Part shown: in pieces, positions 43,038 through 50,875 of the stretch
How positions within the stretch are numbered: position 1 is the stretch's first letter
How the letters are laid out: each line of letters opens with the position of its first letter
Source: Acidimicrobiales bacterium
GTDB taxonomy: Bacteria > Actinomycetota > Acidimicrobiia > Acidimicrobiales > GCA-2861595
Length of the DNA stretch: 56,045 bases
Reading direction: 5' to 3'
Assembly: GCA_030448025.1 (NCBI GenBank)
Contig: JAUJNQ010000003.1
Location: 112,056-168,100 of the forward strand
Notes under the pieces: generated by a model
The model's database searches: none
Told to the model about the DNA's origin: nothing
The model's input: the letters and a program-made list of their open reading frames with translations, nothing else
Program-made: the position numbers and the translations under genes

Positions 43038-43682
43038 CTATTCCCCGGGCCTCACCGGCTGCCCGTCTTGGCCAGGCCCGCCCCCGCCCGCCAGGTCGCG
43101 GGCCATGGCGTAACCGAGCGACCGAGTGGCTCGACGGTTGATCTCGGCGCCGGCGAGGGCGCCGGCCAGGAGCGGGGCCAGGCTGGAGAGGTTTCTTCCC
43201 AGACGCCCGGCCAAGCGTCGACGCACCAGCCGGACGGCCTCGCTGCGAGCCCTGCGGCCGAGGGCGTCGGCCATCCCTCCGGGGTGGGCGAGCGTGGAGG
43301 GGCTCACGCCCCGGCGCTCGGCCCAGGCCATCACCAGGGCCAGGTTGCGCTGGGCGGGCGCCGTGGGCATGGGGCGGTCGAAGATCCCGTGCAGCTCGGC
43401 CACCAGCTTGAGCTCGATGACTGCCACCGCCACGGTCTCGGCGATCAGCTCCATGGGGATGGTGAGCCATGCAGGGGGGGCGAGCTCCTGGGCTCCCACC
43501 AGCACGCCGGCCGACGCCCCCACCGCGGCCGACGAACGGCTGGCGGCGCGGATGACCTCGTCGACGAGCTCGGGACCCTGCTTGGCATGGTGGGCTTCGA
43601 GGGTCGCCCGGTCCCGCACCGGGATGCGGGGGGCGTTGTCCACCAGCCACTCGGCGAGCCACCGGCCGTTGGCCACGGCCAT
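43038..43682 (-). CDS. Hypothetical protein with EcsC-like character
   Basis: The 214-residue product from ATG 43682 is Ala/Arg/Leu-rich. It has one hydrophobic helix-like region (WLTIPMELIAETVAVAVIELKL) and a basic C-terminal half (RLVRRRLAGRLGRNLSSL). The frame stays open upstream and reads STHEGEEVQSQDALSGEADIRALRALARSLSTSA. An in-frame CTG at 43802, just after the TlpA-like gene's stop, could be a real start. I do not recognise the family with confidence. It is between npdG and the selenoprotein candidate. Confidence 0.65.
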   Translation of the reverse strand: MAVANGRWLAEWLVDNAPRIPVRDRATLEAHHAKQGPELVDEVIRAASRSSAAVGASAGVLVGAQELAPPAWLTIPMELIAETVAVAVIELKLVAELHGIFDRPMPTAPAQRNLALVMAWAERRGVSPSTLAHPGGMADALGRRARSEAVRLVRRRLAGRLGRNLSSLAPLLAGALAGAEINRRATRSLGYAMARDLAGGGGPGQDGQPVRPGE

Positions 43683-43812
43683 GCCCCCAGCGGCACGGGC
43701 CGAGGTGGAGAGGCTGCGGGCGAGGGCTCTGAGAGCCCGGATGTCGGCCTCCCCGCTCAGAGCATCCTGACTCTGGACCTCCTCGCCCTCGTGCGTGCTC
43801 AGCGCCGCCCCA

Positions 43813-44355
43813 CTACCGGGCCAGCAGTGCCTCGAAGCGGGCCTTCAGCGCGTCGGCCTCGAGATCGCCGAACTCCACGGTGGCCTTCCCACCGGCGTCG
43901 ACGAAGATCCACGTGGGCGGGGCCCGGACACCGAGCTTCGACCACAGCCGGCCCTCGGGATCGGCGGCGCTGGGCACGAACTCGAGTCCGTGGCGCTTGA
44001 CGAAGTCCCGCATCTCCCCCACGCCTGCCTTGCCCGGCATGCCCACCAGCTGCACCCTGCCTTCGTACTGTCGCGCCACCTGGGCGACACCGGGTGCGAC
44101 CCGGTTGCACGAGCCTCACCACGGGGCCCAGAACCAGAGGGCCACGTCCTCGCCGGCGAAGTCGGCGCCGTTGACGGTGGAGCTGTCCAGGCCGCGGGCC
44201 TGGAACTGCAAAGAGGCAGGCACCTGCTCCGAGGATGTGGCCGCCGGGGCCGGTCGCTCACGGGCAGCCTGGCTGCCGCAGCCGATCAGAGCCAGGGCCA
44301 AGCCGACGCTGCCGAGGCTCACCACCAGACGACGCACTCCACCCAGGGTAGCCAC
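43813..44355 (-). CDS. Thioredoxin-like (TlpA/redoxin) lipoprotein, predicted selenoprotein with UxxC
   Basis: Translated through one in-frame TGA (44118-44116, codon 80) the product is 180 residues. It has a signal and lipobox (VVSLGSVGLALALIGC), then a Pro/Ala-rich linker, then a thioredoxin fold. The active site reads ALWFWAPW-(TGA)-GSCNRVAPGV, where relatives have W-C-x-x-C. The fold continues after the TGA with a cis-Pro region (VRAPPTWIFVDAGGKATVEF) and ends EALLAR. So the TGA takes the place of the first active-site cysteine and is best read as selenocysteine. GTG start at 44355; GTG 44334 is possible. A nonsense mutation remains the alternative. Confidence 0.8.
44089..44105 (-). promoter_or_regulatory. 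Candidate bacterial SECIS hairpin after the in-frame TGA
   Basis: In the transcript, ten bases after the UGA, ACCGGGU CGC ACCCGGU forms a perfect 7-bp stem with a three-base loop. Bacterial SECIS elements lie directly after the UGA with a short stem-loop and a G near the start of the loop. Here the loop starts 17 bases after the UGA and its second base is G. This is the expected position and form. Confidence 0.6.
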
Positions 44356-44368
44356 TGCCCGTTCGCCC

Positions 44369-45754
44369 TCAGGGCTCGGCGTAGGTCCAGTCGGGACGTT
44401 TCCGGGCGTGGCGCTCGTCGTAGACGGCGACGCCTTCGACGATGTCGTCCAGCTTGGGGATGGGAAGGTGGCGGGCGGGGAGCTCGCACCAGCCTTCGAG
44501 GTGGGTGGCGAACTCGTCGGGAAAGGTCTGCAGGATGCTGGACACCACCAGCTGCTCCTCTGTGCCGAGGTAGCAGCGGTTGGCGTCGGTGACGGTCTGC
44601 AGCCGGCGGCCCACGTTTCCCACGTCGGCCTCGCTGCCCGTGCCGGCCTCGATCTTGGCCAGGATGGCGGTGATCTCCGCCGAGCCCGTCTTGCACGGCG
44701 GGCACTGCCCGCATGACTCCACGGAGAGGAAGCGCGAGTACTCGTGCGCCACTGCCACCATGCACGCGGAGTCGTCGTACAGCGCGAAGCCGCCCGCGCC
44801 GAGGCCGCTGCCGATGGCCTTCATGGCTTCGTACGACAGCGGCGTGTCGAAGTCGGAGGCGTGGATCACGGCGTTGGCCACCCCCGAGAAGGCGGCCTTG
44901 AAGTGCCTTCCCGGAAGCGGCCCACCCGCCACCTCGAGCAGCTCCGACAGCGGCGAGCCCATCTCCATCTCGTAGACCCCCGCCCGCGCCACGTCGCCCA
45001 CCACCGTGCACACGATCGTCCCGGGCGACTCCTCGCTGCCCATGCGCCGGAACCGCTCAGATCCCCGGCTGAGCACGTGGGGCACGTTGGCCAGCGTCTC
45101 CAGGTTGTTCACCAGGGTGGGGTTGGCCTCGGGTGACGCCAGTTGGCCCGGCTCGGGCGCGTGCGCCTCCCAACCCATCTGCGGGCCGGTGGCGAACAGG
45201 CCGTGCTGGAAGGGCGGCATCAACCGGGGCATGGGGTCATGGCCCTCGATGACCTCGAGCAGGGCCTTCTCCTCCCCGAAGAGGTACTCGTCGGGCCCGG
45301 CGGCGATGATCATGGTCATGCCCTCGAGGAGGCCGGCCGCGTCCATCTCCTGGATGGCCAGCTCGAGGGATAGCCGCTCGACCTCGAACTTGGCCTTGGT
45401 CCCGAGGTAGGCGTCGGGAGCGTCCATGCACAGGGCGGCGATGGCCAGGCCCTCCACGCATTGGTACGGGTTGGCGCGCATGAGGGTGCGGTCCTTGAAC
45501 GTGGCCGGCTCGCCCTCGGCGGCGTTGCAGACGACGTAGTGGCGGCCTGGGACGGAGCGAGTCGATGCCCACTTGGCGCCGGTGGGGAAACCACCGCCTC
45601 CCCGCCCCCGCAGCCCGGAGCGGGAGATCTCCTCGATGGTGGCCTCGGGCCCGATCCGGCGGGCCCGCAACAGCCCCTTGCCCCCGCCGAGCTCGAGGTA
45701 CTGCTCCAACGAGGTGACGGGTGATTCGGCTAGGAGGAAGGACGACAAGGGCAC
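44369..45754 (-). CDS. NuoF-like NADH-binding flavoprotein subunit
   Basis: The protein resembles the 51-kDa NADH-, FMN- and [4Fe-4S]-binding subunit of complex I and related dehydrogenases. It shows GLRGRGGGGFPTGAKW (FMN/NADH site), NAAEGEPATFKDR and LANNLETLANV-like VNNLETLANVPHVL. The cluster ligands are ESCGQCPPCKTG with a later Cys in DANRCYLG. The C-terminus resembles a SLBB-like and cluster-binding end. It stands alone: no nuoE or nuoG is nearby. I chose GTG 45754; TTG 45790 is possible. Its electron partner is unknown. Confidence 0.85.
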   Translation of the reverse strand: MPLSSFLLAESPVTSLEQYLELGGGKGLLRARRIGPEATIEEISRSGLRGRGGGGFPTGAKWASTRSVPGRHYVVCNAAEGEPATFKDRTLMRANPYQCVEGLAIAALCMDAPDAYLGTKAKFEVERLSLELAIQEMDAAGLLEGMTMIIAAGPDEYLFGEEKALLEVIEGHDPMPRLMPPFQHGLFATGPQMGWEAHAPEPGQLASPEANPTLVNNLETLANVPHVLSRGSERFRRMGSEESPGTIVCTVVGDVARAGVYEMEMGSPLSELLEVAGGPLPGRHFKAAFSGVANAVIHASDFDTPLSYEAMKAIGSGLGAGGFALYDDSACMVAVAHEYSRFLSVESCGQCPPCKTGSAEITAILAKIEAGTGSEADVGNVGRRLQTVTDANRCYLGTEEQLVVSSILQTFPDEFATHLEGWCELPARHLPIPKLDDIVEGVAVYDERHARKRPDWTYAEP

Positions 45755-45821
45755 TGGAATGGTTTGCCACGAGGCGACCGGGACGGGCAAGTCGGCGTGG
45801 CGACTGGGTTACGGTCGGGTC
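45755..45821. promoter_or_regulatory. Divergent promoter region (NuoF-like and MOSC genes)
   Basis: The 67 bases between the two divergent starts must hold both promoters. No strong -10/-35 pair is apparent on either strand. Confidence 0.35.
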
Positions 45822-46592
45822 GTGAGCGAACGGAGCGACACTCCGGGCCGGGTCGTCGCCGTCAACGTGGGCCGGCCCCGGCAGGTGGAGGCCGGCCCCC
45901 GAACGGTAAGCACGGCTATCTGGAAGGAGCAGGTCTCCGGGCGGGTCCGGGCGCGTGGCGTCAACCTCGACGGAGACGAGCAGGCCGATCGGGAGTTCCA
46001 CGGGGGGCCCGACAAGGCGGTGTACGCGTACGCCCGCGAGGACTACCGGTGGTGGGCGGCCGAGGTGGGGGCGCCGCTCGAGCCGGGAACCATGGGCGAG
46101 AACCTCACTCTGGCGGGTGTCGACGTCACCCATGCCGTGGTGGGCGAGCGCTGGGCCATCGGGTCCGCGGTCTTCGAGGTGTGCCAACCCCGAACGCCCT
46201 GCGCAAAGCTCGGCCTGCGCGCAGGCGACCCGGGGTTTCCCAGCAGGTTCGCCGCCGCCGGGCGCCCGGGCGCCTACCTGCGTATCCTCGAGGAGGGAGA
46301 CGTCGGCGCCGACGACGCCGTGCGGGTCGTCCACCGCCCCTCCCACGGCCTGACGGTCGCCGAGGTCTCACGGGCTCGCTCCTCGGGCGACCCGACCCTC
46401 TTGGAGCGACTGCTGGCGGCCCCGGAGCTGGCCGACGGCTGGGTCAGGTGGGCGGTCGAACGGGCGTTGCAGGAGCTTCGACGCCACTCGTTCGACCACG
46501 GGCTGCGAGCGGCGCTGCGCACGCGATTGCTGGAGCTCGGCCTGGCGCCCGGCGAGGTCGACGCCGCCCTGGTAGGTCCGGCGGAGGGCTGA
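45822..46592 (+). CDS. MOSC-domain protein
   Basis: MOSC domains bind sulfur through a conserved Cys and occur in molybdenum-cofactor sulfurases and YiiM-like proteins. From GTG 45822 the 256 residues carry VAVNVGRPRQVEAGPRTVSTAI, DGDEQADREFHGGPDKAVYAY and GENLTLAGVD. The active Cys and its surroundings are in FEVCQPRTPCAKLGLRAG. The C-terminal three-helix region follows as in YiiM relatives. The gene converges with the M23 gene at 46607 after 14 bases. Confidence 0.9.
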   Translation: MSERSDTPGRVVAVNVGRPRQVEAGPRTVSTAIWKEQVSGRVRARGVNLDGDEQADREFHGGPDKAVYAYAREDYRWWAAEVGAPLEPGTMGENLTLAGVDVTHAVVGERWAIGSAVFEVCQPRTPCAKLGLRAGDPGFPSRFAAAGRPGAYLRILEEGDVGADDAVRVVHRPSHGLTVAEVSRARSSGDPTLLERLLAAPELADGWVRWAVERALQELRRHSFDHGLRAALRTRLLELGLAPGEVDAALVGPAEG

Positions 46593-46606
46593 GCCGAGAC
46601 CTTGGG

Positions 46607-47719
46607 TCAGCAGTAGCGGGCGACGGTGGGGTACGGGTTCACCGGGCCGCCGCCGCCGGGATGGATCTCGAAGTGGAGGTGAGTGGGCCCGCCCCGGGCG
46701 TTGCCGCTGTTGCCGTTGAAGCCGATGACGGTGCCGGCGGACACCCGGCCGCTGGCACCGCTCAAGCGGTCGAGGTGGGTCCCGAAGTACGTGTTGCCGT
46801 CGTCGCCGCGCAGGTAGTACGAGATGCCGCCGAGGCCGGAGTTGTGGGGGCTCACCGTGCCCGAGACGTTGGCCACGATCGGCGTTCCCCTTGGCGAGAG
46901 GATGTCCGTGCCCTGGTGCCGGCGCCCGCCGGAACGGGGCTGGCCCCAGTCGTTGGTGAAGGCGCGGGGTCCCTGCACCGGGCAGACCCACTCGCCGGAG
47001 CCGATGACCCGGGGCCCGCCTGCTGGAGCCGGCACGGCAACCCTCGCTGGCGTTGGGGGCGGGCGTACCTGCACGGGCGCCACCTGCGCCGGAGCCGGCG
47101 CGCGGGCCGCCCTGGCTTGCTCGGCTGCCGCCCGCTCGGCGACAGCTCGCTCGGCGGCGGCCCGGTCCTTGGCCACCTTGGCCTCGTAGGCCTGTTGGGC
47201 GGCGGCCAGTCGTTCAAGCTCGGCGGTCACGCGGGCCTCGTCCGCTCGCAGCCCTTCCACGGCCTTGCGCTGCTGGGCCAGCCGTCGCTCCAGAGCGGCC
47301 TGGCCATCGGCCAGATCGGCGCTGGCCGCCCGGTACTCGTCCATGGCGTCGGCCCGGCCCATGGTCACGTGGCGGAGGAGGGCCCGGCTCCGAGCGGCCT
47401 GGCCCAGGTCCGTCTGGACGATCCACACCGTCGGGTCGCCTCCCTGCACGTACTGGCGGACCCCGAGCTGGCGGACCTCCCCTCGGAGCTCGGCCAAGCG
47501 GGCCCGCGTGCCGGAGAGGCGCCCGTTGAGGGCGGCCACGTCGTCTTCCACCTCGGCCAGGGCGCTCTGACCGGCGGCCAGCCTGGCCGCCGCCTTGTTG
47601 GCCCGCTCCTGTGACCCGGCCAGCTCCTTCGGAGCAGGCGCGCCCTCGGCCGCGCCGACGGGCGCGGTCAGAGAGGCACTGAGGAGGACGGCCGCGAGGC
47701 CCGCCAGGGCGCGACGCAC
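46607..47719 (-). CDS. Exported M23-family peptidoglycan endopeptidase with coiled-coil
   Basis: A signal peptide (MRRALAGLAAVLLSASLTAPVGAA) is followed by a long coiled-coil region (ELAGSQERANKAAARL through AERAVAERAAAEQARAAR) and a C-terminal M23/LytM domain. Zinc ligands are the His and Asp of RRHQGTDILSP and the His pair of THLHFEIHP, all present. So it is likely an active endopeptidase, unlike the M23 protein at 49276. It is encoded outside any clear operon and converges with the MOSC gene. Confidence 0.88.
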   Translation of the reverse strand: MRRALAGLAAVLLSASLTAPVGAAEGAPAPKELAGSQERANKAAARLAAGQSALAEVEDDVAALNGRLSGTRARLAELRGEVRQLGVRQYVQGGDPTVWIVQTDLGQAARSRALLRHVTMGRADAMDEYRAASADLADGQAALERRLAQQRKAVEGLRADEARVTAELERLAAAQQAYEAKVAKDRAAAERAVAERAAAEQARAARAPAPAQVAPVQVRPPPTPARVAVPAPAGGPRVIGSGEWVCPVQGPRAFTNDWGQPRSGGRRHQGTDILSPRGTPIVANVSGTVSPHNSGLGGISYYLRGDDGNTYFGTHLDRLSGASGRVSAGTVIGFNGNSGNARGGPTHLHFEIHPGGGGPVNPYPTVARYC

Positions 47720-47769
47720 GGACCGCCAGGTTACACAGGCGTCACGGCAAGGCCACGGCGCCCCTCAGA

Positions 47770-49188
47770 TCAGAGCTGCAGGGACTTCACCTCGAGGAAC
47801 TCCTCCAAGCCGTGGCGGCCGAGCTCGCGCCCGTTGCCCGACTGCTTGTAGCCGCCGAAGGGGGCCAGCGGGTTGAAGGCGCCCCCGTTCACGTCCACCT
47901 GGCCGGTTCGCAGCCGTCTGGCGATGTCCCGGGCACGATCGCGGTCGGCCGACCACACCGCTGCGGCCAGCCCGTAGATGGTGTCGTTGGCCATCTCCAC
48001 CGCCTCTTCCTCGCTGTCGTAGGCCATGATCGACAGCACCGGCCCGAAGACCTCCTCCTGGGCGATGGCCATCTGGGACTGCACACCGGTGAAGACGGTG
48101 GGGCGCACGAAGAAGCCGCGGTCCAGCCCCTCGGGCGTCCCCTTGCCTCCTGTCAGCAGCGAGGCCCCCTCGGCCTCGGCCCGTCCGATGTGGTCCCACA
48201 CTCGCTGGCGCTGGACCTCGGAGGCCAGGGGCCCGAGCCGGGTGCCTGGCTCGAGGGGGTCGCCGGGCGTGAACGACTCGGCGGCGGCCACGGCCAGAGC
48301 CTCGACCTCGGAGAGCTTGGAGCGGGGAACGAGCATCCGGCTCTGGGCCAGGCAGCTCTGCCCGGAGTTGAGGAATGCCGAGGTCACGCCGGCCATGACG
48401 GCCCGGCGCAGGTCGGCGTCGGCCAGGATGACCGTGGGTGACTTGCCGCCGAGCTCGAGCGCGACCCGCTTCACGGTCCGCGCCGCCACCTCACCCACCC
48501 GGCGCCCGGCGGCGGTGGAGCCGGTGAAGGAGATCATGTCCACGTCGGGGTGGGCCACCATGGCCTCCCCCACCGTCGGGCCGGTGCCGCTGACGAGGTT
48601 GAACACCCCTGCCGGCAGAGGCAGCTCGTGCACCAGCTCGGCCAGGGCGAAGGCGCTCAGGGGCGCAACCTCGCTGGGTTTCAGCACCATCGTGCACCCG
48701 GCGGCCAATGCCGGCGCCACCTTGGCCACGGCCTGGTGCAGCGGGTAGTTCCACGGTGTGATGCAACCGACGACCCCTACGGGCTCCGATACCACCAGCG
48801 AGCTGCCCACCGTCTCTTCGAAGGGATAGGTGCGGGCGATCTCGGCCGTCGAGGCGAGCGTGATGGCGGGCAGGCCCACGTGGGCCAGGGATGACAGGTT
48901 GAGGGGGGTGCCCACCTCTCTGGTGACCAGCGTGGCCAGCTCCGACATCCGAGCCTGCAACGCTTCGCTCAACCGATCGAGGGCCCGGGCCCGGTCCTCG
49001 ACCGGCGTGTCCGCCCACCCAGGCAGCGCGGCTTTGGCCGCAGCCACAGCCAAGTCCACGTCGTCGGCCGTGCCGTCCGGGACGTGGGCGAGCACCTCCT
49101 CGGTGGTGGCGTCGACCACGGCGATGGACCCGGTGCCGGAGGACGCGACCCAGGCCCCTCCGACGTAGATCTCGTTCTGGTCCGGCAA
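47770..49188 (-). CDS. NAD(P)-dependent aldehyde dehydrogenase
   Basis: This ALDH-superfamily enzyme oxidises an unknown aldehyde. From the chosen TTG 49188 it is 472 residues (typical 475-500). Catalytic residues are Glu in ALELGGKSP and Cys in [12 protein letters not shown]. Cofactor and fold regions are [38 protein letters not shown] and [12 protein letters not shown], and the C-terminus has [20 protein letters not shown]. The start is preferred to an ATG at 49230, because it is preceded by GGGAGG and the ATG lies within a repeat element. Confidence 0.93.
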   Translation of the reverse strand: MPDQNEIYVGGAWVASSGTGSIAVVDATTEEVLAHVPDGTADDVDLAVAAAKAALPGWADTPVEDRARALDRLSEALQARMSELATLVTREVGTPLNLSSLAHVGLPAITLASTAEIARTYPFEETVGSSLVVSEPVGVVGCITPWNYPLHQAVAKVAPALAAGCTMVLKPSEVAPLSAFALAELVHELPLPAGVFNLVSGTGPTVGEAMVAHPDVDMISFTGSTAAGRRVGEVAARTVKRVALELGGKSPTVILADADLRRAVMAGVTSAFLNSGQSCLAQSRMLVPRSKLSEVEALAVAAAESFTPGDPLEPGTRLGPLASEVQRQRVWDHIGRAEAEGASLLTGGKGTPEGLDRGFFVRPTVFTGVQSQMAIAQEEVFGPVLSIMAYDSEEEAVEMANDTIYGLAAAVWSADRDRARDIARRLRTGQVDVNGGAFNPLAPFGGYKQSGNGRELGRHGLEEFLEVKSLQL

Positions 49189-49210
49189 CGCCGCCTCCCG
49201 GCCCCACCCT

Positions 49211-49259
49211 TTCTGGTGGCGGCATCCCACCCTAGAGCATGCGGTTCCGCTGGCCAGAA
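49211..49259. repeat. Degenerate copy 3 of the palindromic element
   Basis: This 49-base stretch starts TTCTGGTGGC like copies 1 and 2 and matches copy 1 at 18 of the first 20 bases. It ends CCAGAA like them, but the interior is diverged. It overlaps the region where a longer aldehyde dehydrogenase start would lie, in the gap between two minus-strand genes. Confidence 0.65.
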
Positions 49260-49275
49260 GTGGCTCAGAAGTGGC

Positions 49276-49881
49276 TCAGGGGGCGGCGCTGCGGGCCCAC
49301 GTCACCGTCGACCGGGAGACCGGTGAGACTGGCGCCGGTGGCCTCGGGCGGGGGCCCTCTGGGGCCGGCTCGTCAGGGACGAGGTGCACCTTTGGCTGCG
49401 ACGCGGCGGCGAAGAGGCTGAGCGGGTCGACGTAGGCATCGCCGCTGCGGGCGCCGAAGTGGAGCGAGGGGCCGGACCTGCCCACCTCGTCACCGGCGCT
49501 CACCCACTGTCCCCGGCGCACCCCCACGGCGGTGAGGAAGGAGTAGCTGGTTCGGATGCCGTCGTCGTGTCGGATCACCACGTGGAGCCGGCCTCCCACC
49601 GGACCGGCGAAGACCACTACGCCGTCAGCCGACGCCCGTACCGGACTGCCCTCGCCGGTGGCGTAGTCGATCCCTCGGTTGCCCGGCCCGAAGGGCGACG
49701 CCGGCGGGCGGAACAGGTCGACGACGGGCGCGTCGACCGGTGGTTGATGCACCAGCCTGACCGGCGCCTTCAGCATCGTGGGAGCGGCCGGGGCCGCGGG
49801 TGGCGTCTGGGCCGGTGAAGCCAGCCCGGCGGGGACGAGGACAGCAGCCGAGGCTGCGGCGGCAACGAGGAGCGAGCGCAT
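49276..49881 (-). CDS. Secreted M23-like protein with degenerate zinc site
   Basis: A signal peptide (MRSLLVAAAASAAVLVPAGLAS) precedes a LytM-like fold with NRGIDYATGEGSPVRASADG, VVVFAGPVGGRLHVVIRHDDG and SLHFGARSGDAYVDPLSLF. The usual HRGxD reads NRGID and the usual HLHF reads SLHF, so one metal-ligand His and the catalytic His are changed. Asp and one His remain. It may be a noncatalytic activator or binder. It lies next to whiG, the normal actinobacterial place for this gene (dprA-whiG-M23-rpsB). ATG 49881 behind AAGGGG. Confidence 0.88.
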   Translation of the reverse strand: MRSLLVAAAASAAVLVPAGLASPAQTPPAAPAAPTMLKAPVRLVHQPPVDAPVVDLFRPPASPFGPGNRGIDYATGEGSPVRASADGVVVFAGPVGGRLHVVIRHDDGIRTSYSFLTAVGVRRGQWVSAGDEVGRSGPSLHFGARSGDAYVDPLSLFAAASQPKVHLVPDEPAPEGPRPRPPAPVSPVSRSTVTWARSAAP

Positions 49882-49962
49882 GATTCCCCTTGAGGTGATG
49901 ACCCTTGGGGGGAAGAGGCTGGAGAGAAGGGGCTGGGAGAGGCCGGACAAACGGCCCGGTGG

Positions 49963-50787
49963 TCAGGTTCGGCCCAGGCGGGAACGCAGCTGCAGAACGG
50001 CCTTGCTGTGGATCTGGCACACCCTGCTCTCGGTGACGCCGAGCACGTCGCCGATCTCGGCCAGGGTGAAGCCCTCGTAGTAGTAGAGGGTGAGCACGAT
50101 CTTCTCCCGGTCGGCCAGCCGGTTGATGGCGTCGGCCAGAACCTCCTTGGTCTCCTCGACCTCGAAGGCCTGCATGGGGCCGTCGCCCTTGTCGGCGATG
50201 GTCTCGCCGAGCGTGGTGGACTCCCCGCGCTCCCCGCTCACCGAGAGCATCTCGTCGAGGGCCACCAAGCCCACGAAGGACACCTGCTGGAACACCCGTT
50301 GAAGGTCGCTCTCGCTGACCCCCATCTCCTCGGCCACCTCGGCATCCGACGGCGTGCGGAGAAGAGCGGCTTCGAGCTTGGCGTAGGCCTTCTCCACCGA
50401 CCTGGCCTTGGCCCGCACCGAGCGGGGCACCCAGTCGATCAAGCGGAGCTCGTCGATGATGGCGCCCTTGATGCGGGAGATGGCGTAGGTCTCGAACTTG
50501 ATGTTGCGACCAGGGTCGAACTTGTCGATGGCGTCGATGAGCCCGAAGATCCCGTAGCTCACCAGGTCGGCCTGCTCGATGTTCTGCGGCAGGCCCACGG
50601 ACACTCGACCGGCCACGTACTTCACCAGCGGGGAGTAGTGGACGATGAGGCCGTCCCGCGCCTCCTGGGAGTCGGAGCTCTTGTACTCCGCCCAGAGGCG
50701 GCTGATGGCTCTTTGGACCTCGAGCCGCTGCCGCTCTTCGATCTCCTCGTTCTCCACGCCGGCCTGGAGCCGGGTAGGGGCCGCCAC
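49963..50787 (-). CDS. whiG: WhiG/FliA-type sigma factor
   Basis: This alternative sigma factor is 274 residues. It has region 2 ([61 protein letters not shown]), region 3 ([21 protein letters not shown]) and region 4 ([42 protein letters not shown]). That is the FliA/WhiG pattern. In Streptomyces, WhiG directs sporulation genes and is held by RsiG with c-di-GMP. Two c-di-GMP enzyme genes in this window carry FliA/WhiG-like promoters. Whether this organism is motile or sporulates cannot be told from here. Confidence 0.93.
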   Translation of the reverse strand: MAAPTRLQAGVENEEIEERQRLEVQRAISRLWAEYKSSDSQEARDGLIVHYSPLVKYVAGRVSVGLPQNIEQADLVSYGIFGLIDAIDKFDPGRNIKFETYAISRIKGAIIDELRLIDWVPRSVRAKARSVEKAYAKLEAALLRTPSDAEVAEEMGVSESDLQRVFQQVSFVGLVALDEMLSVSGERGESTTLGETIADKGDGPMQAFEVEETKEVLADAINRLADREKIVLTLYYYEGFTLAEIGDVLGVTESRVCQIHSKAVLQLRSRLGRT

Positions 50788-50875
50788 CCGGCCGAGTGTA
50801 GACGGTGTTGGCCGGTCCTCTTACACGCTCAGACCGGCGCCTGTGCGCCTGGGTGCTGCGTCGGGGCGCGTCGTC

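Noticed and set aside
43813-44355. Reading the TlpA-like gene as two separate short genes
   Set aside because: The first piece would stop in the middle of the thioredoxin active site and the second would lack it. The same frame, domain order and hairpin favour one gene with a recoded UGA; a simple nonsense mutation cannot be fully excluded.
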